Source: Chromobotia macracanthus (Eukaryota; Chordata; Actinopteri; Cypriniformes; Botiidae). Taken from it: a stretch of DNA of 64,000 nucleotides. Location of the stretch: assembly GCA_036877525.1 (NCBI GenBank), contig JAZGTH010000005.1, forward strand, positions 7,560,501 through 7,624,500. Direction: 5' to 3'. Each line of letters begins with the position of its first letter. Position 1 is the first letter of the stretch. Shown one piece after another: positions 1 to 10,691 of the stretch. A program made the position numbers and the translations under genes. A model generated the notes under the pieces. It did not search any database and was not told the DNA's origin. It saw nothing but the letters and a program-made list of their open reading frames with translations.

Positions 1-235
1 ATGAAAATCAAAATGACCATCATTTGGATAGTGTTAGCCCAGGTCAATTATGATGTTAAAGAGATCAGTGAATCATTTACTCACTTTCGTTTTCTTGTAA
101 ACGAATATAACTTGTATTTCAGTGAAACACAAGTGGAGAAATTTAGAAGAAAATTGATGCTCCTCTTACAAAGAAAGTGAACTGGGACTTTCAGCCTGCA
201 TAACATTTTCATATCAAGTTAAAAATAGTCATTTA

Positions 236-276
236 AGTTTGGAACAACAGTTTTCATTTTAGGGTGAATTATCATT
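236..276 (+). repeat. Fragment of a common cyprinid DNA element end
   Basis: The sequence reads like the terminal part of a repeat seen three more times in this window: a 'gttttcatttt-gggtgaa-tat-c-tttaa' type end. It is degenerate. Better copies are at 8825-8951 and 35872-35906, and in opposite orientation near 55319. Confidence 0.5.
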
Positions 277-567
277 TAAATTCATATGCTGATTGCCATT
301 GTCATTTCACCTATAACACCTCCTGCCTGTGCTGTTCTGCCATTGTTATGTTGTTTACTAATCTGTCCCAATATAAAAGTGCAGCTGGGCAACAATAACA
401 TCTCAGCATCTCTCTGTGTGGCTGTAAGAATTGTTTGCAGGGCTTGTGTAGGAGGCTGCAAGCAGAAGTAGTGCTGTTTTGACTGATCATGGTAATTAGT
501 GTAACTCACATACTTGAGAGCAGAACATGCGCAGACAAATGAAAGCTGTGTATTTCTATAAGTGACA

Positions 568-633
568 TCTCTCTCTCTCTCTCTCTCTCTCCTTCTCTCT
601 CTCTCTCTCACTCTCTCTTCCTCTTACTCTCTG
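568..633. repeat. CT/GA microsatellite
   Basis: Imperfect (CT)n run with a few CC, CA and TT interruptions. It generates an artificial Arg/Glu-rich open frame on the minus strand that is not a gene. Confidence 0.95.
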
Positions 634-2240
634 TGCTGGTCTTTCATTTGACTAATGTAACATTTCCTTCTTCTAGATGGGTATGTCTTGATAGGCATGA
701 TGAGAGAGGTGTTATTAGTTTTGAACAAACCTGCACAACTCAATATCAGAATGCATTTTGTTATTATAAAAGGCAGATGGAATAAATTAAAGACCAGGCT
801 TATAGCCTTAGGCCATTGTTATCCGGCATATTGATTTTACAAAATCCACATATTAGGGAGTTAATAGAACTCCTGGCTTTGCTGGCATTTTACCTCTAAC
901 AACAATAACTGTGTTTAGTTGACCATTTTAAGCACCTGTTTGCATTCTAATGTTTTCACAATGGAAAATCTGTGTTAGAAGATCAGAGGCAAGATGCAAG
1001 AGCAAAAAAAATCCTATTTCACCCAATGTGACCTTTTAAATTGATAGTTTGAAAATAACCTCTCAACTAAAGAAAACTTTGTCACCTGCTTTGACTTTAA
1101 ATTATTTTCGTTCCAACAGTTTAACACACAGTTAAGGTAAAGGTTTTGTCTGAAAGTCTGCAGTGACATCACCTGGGCTCTTACAGAACTGTCTTCTAAT
1201 AGTTTGTACTTTCTTCATACCTAAGCAGCTAACCTGCATAATAAACCCTCTTTCTTTCATGACTGATTTTCATTTGTCCTTTATCTGTACACAGGAAGGT
1301 AGTAAAATGAGGACCGTGTTTTGTGCAGCTTTATTATTTCCAACCATGAACAAACATCACTTATCTTGATATTTAAAGTTGCTGCATTTGAATGAAGGTA
1401 CATGGAATGCTTTTTAATACAATCCTGTTGAAGCCCAATGTTAATGTTTGTTCAGAAAACCCCACACTCAGATAATTAGCCAATGAAAATCAGTGGAGCA
1501 TAATTATGTAGTCAGTGTCAAGGGACGTTTGTGTGAGTACACTTGCTCTAGGTAACCAGTCTCTAGGCTGTCTGTGACAGCCCCAGGTGCTCTACTTAAA
1601 AACTGATTTCGACACACCCGAGTGCAACAGAAGAACTGCTTACAAATCTTGTTCTAACAAGTAACGTTAACTGTTTATTTAACAATTTGAGTTTATGAAG
1701 GTTCAAAATGGTTTACATACAGAATATGTAAAAGAACAACAAAAAGGTATATAAGTTCTGATATGTCAAACACATACACAACAAACACAAGGAGAATCAA
1801 ACACATCATAATCTTATCCTTCTCTTGAAAGAACAGAAGACGTAAAACTCAATAAATACAATCAATAAATGATCAAAAGACTAATTTAAGACTAATGATC
1901 AATGATCAATGTCAATAATGATCAATGTCTCTTTTAGTATCTGAGCTAGTGTTGTATATATAAACAGCATTTGTCAGCTTCATCTCTGCTTGAGCCCATT
2001 ATGAACCAAACAGGTTCTCCAGGTTTCTATGGAAATCTCATGATGTGGACCAGCACCTTCAACAAAGAAGTATCGGGTATCTGCTGAGGAACTACAAAAC
2101 TAAGTTCCTTTTTTATAACTATGAAGACTGACTCTAACAGCAATGGGGTGGAAGGTTGTTAAAAACTCTGTGTATATAAAATGTATATATTTGTGGAAAA
2201 AAATATAGTCCTAACCATGAAATCAGTCAATGACAGTTAA

Positions 2241-2524
2241 TACTGTAACATTTTGTGGTAATGCCTATTCCACGTGTTAACATTAGTTAACTGCATTAGT
2301 TAATGTGAACTAACCAAGAACAATGCAACATTTATTAACGTTGATGTTATTTTCATTATTTAGTAATAATAATTAATAATCTTGTTAAGGCACAGTAAGC
2401 TAACATGAACTAACAATTACAAATTATATTTGTATTAGTTAACAAAAATGTCTTAATGCTGTAAAAAATGTATTGCTCATTGTTACTGTAGCTAATGTTT
2501 TAATTCTTTTTATTGTAAAGTGTT
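2241..2524. repeat. Non-autonomous DNA element, GTTAATG-rich fish family
   Basis: The interior is built of repeated 'ttagttaa' and 'aacatgaactaac' motifs, typical of a widespread teleost short DNA element. The right end (about 2508-2524) reads 'tattgtaaagtgtt', the reverse complement of the 'aacactttacaata' end of the copy at 49822. The left end (near 2241) is degenerate. No coding capacity. Confidence 0.6.
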
Positions 2525-2867
2525 TAAGAGACTACGGTCCGGTTTATTTCTATTGACGTGTTTCCGTGTGCTGAGTCAACGAAGGCGAAACTCGGGCGTG
2601 GCAACAGATACCTGCCGTGCGGGTGACCGTGTGCGCGTTCACGCTGATCGCAGGTATCTACTGAGAAAGCGCAGCTCAGTAGTGTGAAGTTACGCCCGAA
2701 GATGACACTGATGTAAGACATTTGTTTTGACATTTGCAAATGAACAAAGGCTCAATCCCAAAGAAAACCTTTCATTTATCGTAGATTATTATTAGAAGAT
2801 TTTCTTTCTTTTCAATGGATTTATTTAGATAAACTCTAATCTGTGCTTTATGAAAGTGGGCGATACA

Positions 2868-5800
2868 ATGAAAGACATACATCTGCGCTTCGATTCGTGT
2901 GTAAATGGTAAGAGTTGTTTATTTTAATGACTAGTGAACATCATGTATCTCAGATTAGAAAGTGGTTTTGTAGTGTAGAGCTGGTTTTTGTGGGGTAATG
3001 TGTGGTCTCAGTATGTTATTTGCAGAAGTTGCACACTACAGTTTTTCTCCACATTCGCTTCATCAGTGCAGGGTCTTGTGGAAAGTATGGGGATAATGTT
3101 TGTTTATAACATATTGTTTAAATGACAAACATTACCTATTGTATGTTTGAAAGGTCAGTAAACCTTACAATAAACGACAAAGGGTTATTGACGCCTCTTT
3201 TATTCAAGAACATCATGAATCAGTCAAATGTACTATTGATTTTATTACAGTTATTATTATTTAAGGTTGAAGTTAATCTGGAAAGCCAAAGGTTTATTGA
3301 GACCTTGTCTAGATACATTTGTTTTTGCTGGTTGATGTGACTACAATCTTAATAATTATATAAAAGTATATAGAATCTGACCCTTATAAACCACCGGGGT
3401 AGGTATAAGCTTTTGAATGCAATAACAGATATTTCATACTCATATTCATAAACCGATTACAATCTTAGTACCACTAATATTACTAGTAGTTTTTAGTAGT
3501 ATAGTTACTAACATACATCTTATGAAAATCTGTTTTCTGTTTTTTTTCATATGTAAAATGGTTTGGAACAATGCAACATTATAAAAAGTGCTATATAAAT
3601 CCATTTGCATTGAATTGTATTGAACCCTAGAATCTCAGCACCACAGGTCATAGGCTACTGTCGAAATTAATTTTCACATTTAAGTTTCATGTTGCATTTG
3701 AAATGTGCGCTACTTCTGTATTATGTTAATGAAATGTTACATCAAAACACACTTCTTGTTTTCTTTTTCTGGTCAGGTTCTGTAATAAGGATATTTTGTC
3801 CCACATCAACCTCTGTTTGTGTATTTGACACAACAACTGGCAACACATCTTTCAGTGAAGATCACGCCAATATAAACTCTACAGTCAACAAAGCAGCTGT
3901 AGCCATTGACAAATGGAGCAACTACAATTTCTGGATAGGCTTGATGCTGGCTATACTCTCAGCCTTTCTGATAGGAGGAAGTGTGATCTTAAAAAAAAAG
4001 GCACTGTTACGGCTGGCCAGTGCTGGAGAGATGAGGGCAGGTCAGGTCATTTACATTCATATTTACATAATAGAAAGAATCATCCCCGCCACAGGGACTC
4101 GTGTTTCTTTTTCAGACCCAATCAAATTCTGAGAAAAAAATGCTTGTTTAATATTGATACTTCCTGTTTTCAAGGCTGTTATTTTAGTGTGTGATGTGTG
4201 GGTGGATTGGATTAAATGCTAATTATTTTACTGGACCAATAAAATGTTTGTGCTTAGTTATTGCAGTGTTAGCAACAGGTTCTGTCTCAATTACTTAATG
4301 AACTAAACATCTTAAAATACTTTGTTTTAGCTGAAGGAGGCCATGGTTACCTGAAGGACTGGCTTTGGTGGGGTGGCCTGTTGACCAGTAAGTTTATTAC
4401 ATCACAGCTTTAAATGTAAAATGTAAAAATGTAAAATTTTGCTGTGTTATTCTGGGGGACTCTGCTAACATCCTGCATTTCTTTCGCTCAGTGGGTGGAG
4501 GTGAAGCAGCAAATTTTACAGCCTACATGTTTGCTCCAGCCACAGTGGTGACCCCTTTAGGAGCTCTCAGTGTTCTTATCAGGTAATGGCTCCACCCTTA
4601 TTTACACTCAGCAACAGTTTGCTCCACACAATGCTAGGTAATTTTCACAACCATGTGAGCAAGAGGAACAGTATATTTTGTAATAAGTGTTAATATAACG
4701 TTACACTTAAGTGAGCGATCTATAAATTCTAAATTGCATTATTTTGTTGCCCAATCAAAGTAAAGTTGGCTGAAATGGGGCTCAGGAAAAAATAGGGGAT
4801 CAGAAAAAAAATCATATTAAATGCACTAAAATGAAATGTCTCGCACAGATTATGACACTTATTTAAGTCATTAGAAATGTATTTACTGTGATCTTAAACT
4901 TAGTCTCAAGAGCCTTTAAACACACACACTCACAGTGTGTGTTAATCTGCATAATCTAACAGAGACTCAATGATTTTTGACAGATGATTTAATATACTGT
5001 TTGTTTAAAGAACACATCAATTACATAATTTCAATAATAAACACATTATGTCATACACATCTGACATGTTTATCACACACATATACCTGAAATACCCAGC
5101 ACATTAATCCCTAACCACACAAGTATTCAAGTCATCTGATCATAGTTACGGAAAAAACAAACCTTTCCATGAATGTCAACTGTCCAAACTGTTCTTTGAG
5201 ATGTCCTAAGCAATATGTTCCATTAGTTCAGGCAATAGCCTTTTGTATTTCTATCTGAGGTACTCATTAGAACTCAATGGACGTACTAATGTTAATGTTT
5301 GTTTACTCTCAGTGCGGTGCTATCCTCCCACTTATTCGGAGAAACAATGAACCTGCTCGGAAAACTTGGCTGTATGCTCAGCATACTGGGAAGTACGATA
5401 ATGGTTATACATGCACCTGAAGAGGAAGAGGTGACAACTCTTACAGAAATGACAGAGAAATTGCTGGACCCTGGTTAGTGTTATGAAACCTTTTTTTCTC
5501 TCTTCTTGAGATCCACATTTAGCTTGATATAAATAAGAATTCAGAACCATTCACCCTTGTGTCTCCTTAAGGTTTTCTGGTGTTCGCCAGCGTGCTGCTG
5601 ATAGCTTGTATGGTCCTCATCTTCTACTTCTCTCCGCGCTTTGGTCAAACCAACATATTAATTTACATTAGTATCTGCTCTCTGCTTGGGTCTTTCACCG
5701 TGTCATCAGTCAAAGGCCTCGGCATTGCTATCCGCACCTCCTTCTTAGATCTTTCCGTGTTCCGTCACCCTCTCACCTGGATTCTTTTGCTCACCCTAAT

Positions 5801-6182
5801 TGGATCCATCATCATCCAAATTAACTTTTTGAACAAGTCACTTGACACCTTCAATACACTTTTGGTCTACCCCATCTACTATGTGTTCTTCACTACCGTG
5901 GTCCTGAGCACCTCCGTAATTCTGTTCAAAGAGTGGGGAGCCATGTCAGGGGTTGATGTGGTGGGCACTGTCGGGGGCTTCCTGGTGATTGTGATTGGAG
6001 TGAGCATGCTGCACCTCTTCAAAGACTTGAACGTGTGTTTTGAAGATCTAAGGAGCAGCCTCTGTGAGCCACTAGGTCAGGAGAGTCCATCAAAGAGGGA
6101 GGACAAGCATATACTCATAGAGAACATAGAAACCCTGCCACCCATGAGGGAAGAAGGGCCACGAGTTTTTATCATCAGCTGA
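2868..6182 (+). CDS. nipal4: NIPA-like magnesium transporter (nipal4/ichthyin-like), 6 coding exons
   Basis: Multi-pass NIPA-family membrane transporter; the family carries Mg2+ and related divalent cations. Exons: 2868-2907, 3777-4040, 4331-4387, 4492-4582, 5313-5473, 5572-6182; sum 1224 nt, 407 aa, all junctions in frame. The first exon encodes only 13 residues plus one base; splicing to 3777 gives an N-terminus with the 'SC.NGS' pattern of human NIPAL4. Diagnostic stretches are the 'ILKKKALLRLA' segment after the first membrane span, 'GGGEAANF.AYMFAPATVVTPLGALSVLI', 'HAPEEEEVTTLTEM', 'GQTNILIYISICS' and 'PIYYVFFTTVV'. The tail ends 'VFIIS', like the NIPAL4 tail and unlike NIPAL1. N-glycosylation sites lie in the N-terminal loop. 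Known for the family: human NIPAL4 mutations cause ichthyosis. NIPAL1 remains a less likely alternative. Only the short first exon depends on weaker evidence. Confidence 0.87.
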
Positions 6183-8483
6183 GCCACACAGTTATGCTGT
6201 GGAATTGTAAAGAATGTGTAGTTTAAAATCTAAATTTGTTATTTTCTTCGCTGAAGGCTGTTGTGCTATGACGCAGTAATTTGTATTGACTGCTGCTGAG
6301 CCTAATCACCTAATGAGGCAGACATTTTCAAAAATGTTTTAAGTGCTTGATTTTGATTTTTAGATTGTAAATATGTATTTAATATCAAGCTGAAAGTCGA
6401 CTTTAGAATGTTGTGAGATTGAATCTGCTGATATAAAACATGACGCAGCACGACGAAATCCTACTGCTGAGGCCTGTTAGCAGAGCATTAAAATCTCTGT
6501 GGCTGAGGTGTTCACTGCACAATCGATAATTATTTTAATTATTATAATAATTATCATAATTATTTTATTTGTTTTCTCTTGTTGGTCATCATGAATTAAT
6601 GCATCTCACTTTGTCTTTCCTAAGACTATTTTAAATGGATTAAACAAAAATATTTACATCACAATGCTGATGTTTTAAATCAAATAATACACTTTTTTAA
6701 ATCGAACAAAGAAATATTCTATTTTGTCTTGCTAAAAGCTTTTTACACATGGTGGAGACTACTATTAGACTGACATTAGTTCAACTGTAATTGTAACAAA
6801 TAAGACTCACAACTGAGGCTGCACAGAATCCACTCTGACAGAATTCCACAGAAAATTCAACAGATTTTCACAGAAGTCAAATGTCTGTGAACATCGACAC
6901 ACACCTCTTTCATTTTTTGTTTTATTAAATGTTTTGCTCAGTTACAAATATGAGTGTAATTCTCTCCCAAACTCCATTGAACACAAATTCTTTTAGCAGA
7001 ATTCCACATATTGTACTTATAAACAGTGCAGAAGATGTGAAAATTGTTTTTGCAAAACTGAAACTTCCAAAAGTCAAGATAACGGATACCAGTATTTTAG
7101 TGTAAGAACTTTGCCCTTGAGATTGTATTTACCTTTTTAATTCAGTCAGAAGAGCATCATATGACTCCTAAATCAACAGAACTGTAGCTCCGTGCATTAT
7201 CGGCAACTGTTTCCCTCAAGTGACATTTGACAAATCTGAAAAGAAAAAGATCTTTTAGTTTAAGCCTGAAGCATGTATTTACTATTCATCATTCATTTGT
7301 GTTTAACAAAAAGGAGGGAAAACCTTTACATCCAATGATCATTCCAAATTTTCCAAGGTTTGGCTTCAACATAACAAGGACTGTTATTTGAACAAACAAG
7401 GGAGAAATCAAATGCAATACTACACGTTATCAAGACTGTATTTAAAAGCTGCACTCAGCTAATCAATTTGCACCAATATAACGTTATGTATTGTGTATGT
7501 ACATTCATAATAGCCCCAGTAGATGGCAAACTCTGCACATTAAACTTGTATGTTACAAATCACCCACACAGTTCAGTTTGTTACATATCTTACAGAGCTT
7601 TACATAGGTGTGCCTGAAACTGAGACTTTTAGCCTATTAAGGTGCTAATGGTGTTGGTATGAGTCACACATTTCAGGATTTCTTGAAAGTAACAGACAGG
7701 TGTGTTGAAGCAGAACTGGAACTAAGCAATGCAGTACAGTGGTTCTATGAGCATGATTTGACTCCCCCTGCTGCAGAGTAATACATTTTGGTTCCATATC
7801 ACTGAAAGCTAACCAAAAAACAATACAACAAACTGTTTACTAGAATCCATCCCTCCCTGGACTAACAGTGTGAAGTCATCTGAACCAACTGCAAGACACG
7901 GGACATTTCATTTGCTTGGGACAGCACTGAATATTAAATGGCCTCTATTGTTCTATTGTGTTCCACCACCCACCCAGCCACACACAAAGAGAACTTCCAA
8001 TAGCAGTTGACACAACGGAGCCAGCTGTATCACTGCATGCACCAACCGTTGTGCTGGATTATGGAGTAAATGGAGATTTGTGGAAATGAAGACAGAAAGT
8101 TCGAGGAAAAGAGGTATAGTCAACATTCTCTGTAATAACACTCCTACGAAACTGTTCTTCAACCAATCACTGCTCAACAAACAGGTAGAGTGACAGATGC
8201 CACACCTATGACTGGCCGCAGCACGTGGAAAAAGACAGAGAGGGTGGGAAAAGATATGAAGTGCTTGTACTGTTGTAAAACTATTGCCAAACACAGGACT
8301 AAGTAACAAACAAGTGAAAAAAACAAGAGAGGAGGGATTTTAAAACTTTAGAACTATTTTAGAACGATATTAAAATTTATTTGGCCAGCCCTGGAAAGGG
8401 TGTAGAAAGTGCACAGAACGTTTAGAACAAGAACAACTACAACAAAGACTTATCTGAGAAAGGGGAACGAGTAGGGGTGGAGG
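6183..8483. other. nipal4 3' UTR and nipal4-tlcd1 intergenic region
   Basis: The first ~330 bases probably are the nipal4 3' UTR, with an ATTAAA polyadenylation hexamer at 6487-6492. An AT-rich near-palindrome made of 'aattatt/aataatt' units lies at about 6525-6568. Beyond that I see no exon. Minus-strand frames at 7953-8309 and 8370-8564 have no recognisable protein and the latter overlaps tlcd1 exon 1. Confidence 0.55.
6487..6492 (+). promoter_or_regulatory. Candidate nipal4 polyadenylation signal (ATTAAA)
   Basis: ATTAAA hexamer about 305 bases after the nipal4 stop codon, the first such hexamer downstream. The cleavage site is not directly visible. Confidence 0.4.
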
Positions 8484-10606
8484 ATGGACACATGGCTGAA
8501 TCAAGTCCAGAAGCATCCAGCCCTCTATGTATTGTGCTGCTCTGTGGCCTTCAGGATCCTCCACAGATTACTGCAGACTGTGCCTAGCCCCAGCATTGTG
8601 GACACAGACCCCTGGAAGTCATGGAAGTGGAAGAACCTTTCAGTGTCGCTCGTCCATTCCCTGCTGACTGGCACCTGGGCTGTTGCTTGGTGAGTTAATG
8701 CAGCTCTTCTTATTGGGTTATGCTGAATCCTTTGTGTCCAAAATCTTTAAAGGTACAGGCCAACATTTTAGTTTGTATTGCTTTTTTTGGAACACAAAAT
8801 GTTCAAGCTGATTATTTCAAGTAAATGATGTCCTTGGTCCCCATCTACTTTTACTGTATGGACTCAAGAAAAAGGTCACACATAATTAGAATAACATGAG
8901 GCTGAGTAAATGAGGACAGAAGTTTCATTTTTGGATGAACTATCCCTTTAAAGTACTACAGCGACAAATTAAACTTAAATTAAATTACACCAAATTTAAC
9001 TGCACCTGAATCACATTGCAAAACAAGAAAAACAAACTCTTCGACTTTATGAAATTACACCATAGTAGGTTCATAAATCGATGGTCATTTATAAATAATG
9101 TGCTCTGTAAAATAACATGTATACATACATTGAAAATGTATGTTTATTTTGACATCCCCCATCAGTAGAATAAAGTTTCAGATGTAAAAACTAGTAGTTT
9201 GGTCTGTCTTAAAATTCATTTACAGCGCCTAACCTTCAGTTAGAAATCAGGAAAAACCTGCTGAACAGGCATATATCCAGAGGACCATATATGACCGTGT
9301 AACAAAGATAATTATAGAAGCACAATTGTCTGCATATTTATCAATTCTTCCCTAAACCAAGCAAGGGTTTCACCGTAGTGTATGTGTGTCAATGGTTGGA
9401 GGTCCAGCAATGGTTGGACCTTGGACTGCTTTCCTTTCATTTCTGTTGTTGTCAGTTATTGAACCCATTTTTGCTTTATTTTGATTCTCCACATAGTTGA
9501 CAGCAACAACAGCCTGCTTGAATCTCTCTGTGTCTCAACAGTGTAATCCAGCATCCTGTGATGGTGCGTGAAATCTACTCAAACTACACACCTCCCTCCT
9601 ACCTGCTAGTCATCGTCTCATCTGGTCAGTAGACCACACATTATCGAACATCATCAAATCAAAACACATCACACTAACATGGTATTACATTACATTAATA
9701 AGTGTGTTACAAAAAACTACATGGGGAATGTTGTCACATTAGAACCTGCCATTATAGAAACTCTTAATTTTAAATAAAACATTCATGAAACTGTGAAATG
9801 TAAATCACTGTCTTTGGCCAACAAATATTTCAATAATTAAAATGTATAAATGTAACATCTAAAACACATCTTTGTCTGACCCGACCCAAAAAGTGCTGAA
9901 AGTTCATTTTAATTTTCCAAAGAGAGGAAAGAACAATCAGCCAGTTAGCTGGCAGGAAATAGAGACCACAAGGGTATGAAACATTACATGTGCAAAGAGG
10001 AGACTTGGATCGGCATTACTTTTAATATCACACACTCTTGCATATAAACACAGATAGAAACAAATTCACTTACAAATTCAAAAAAATTTGTTGCCTTAAA
10101 TTTTAAGTTTAATCGATGTGGCTGCACAAGTCATTTCAACTTCCTCTTTGTAATCTTGACTGGTCTTGAGCTGCTGTAACTTATTAAAAAATAGCTAAAA
10201 ATTTGCTTATTTTTGTAAGTTACACCAGTCAGGGTTTGAACTATTAAGTTGAAATTACTTGTAAAGCCAAGTTGGTTAAACATAAAAATTTAAGGCAGCA
10301 AAGTTTTTTTTACAGTATACACATTTCACTGCTGACATTCACACACAAGTAATTAGGACAAACTGCTGATTTATTAAATATGACAAATCCCTAAACCTCT
10401 TAATTAAACAGTGAAACAGTAACACGCTTGCACAGATTTTTGCAAACAATCAAACCTCTTTCAGGATAAACCACATTATTTTTATTTTTATTATATTGTT
10501 GACCCAAGATGAAATGTATGCTGGTGTGTTTGTTTTCATTGTAATTACTTGTTTACCCAACAGCTATCAAAAATATTGCACTAGAATTTTTAGTTTAGAG
10601 TTTTAA

Positions 10607-10691
<85 letters not shown>

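Larger units (their letters stand above)
1..2867. other. Intergenic region upstream of nipal4, repeats only
   Basis: No gene is supported here. Open frames are short and lack splice-consistent homology. The stretch holds a degenerate cyprinid inverted-repeat element end (about 236-276), a CT microsatellite (568-633) and a fish DNA element (about 2241-2524). The last few hundred bases (about 2530-2700) are more GC/CpG-rich than the surroundings and could contain the nipal4 promoter and 5' leader; that is inference from position only. Confidence 0.6.

Noticed and set aside
282..611. Minus-strand 109-aa frame with Arg/Glu repeats
   Set aside because: The N-terminus is a translation of the CT microsatellite and the rest has no recognisable motif.
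3689..4132. Using the ATG at 3689 as the nipal4 start
   Set aside because: It lies upstream of a good splice acceptor (exon edge 3777). Splicing from the 40-base exon at 2868-2907 gives an N-terminus matching NIPAL4, and the read-through end past 4040 is intronic.
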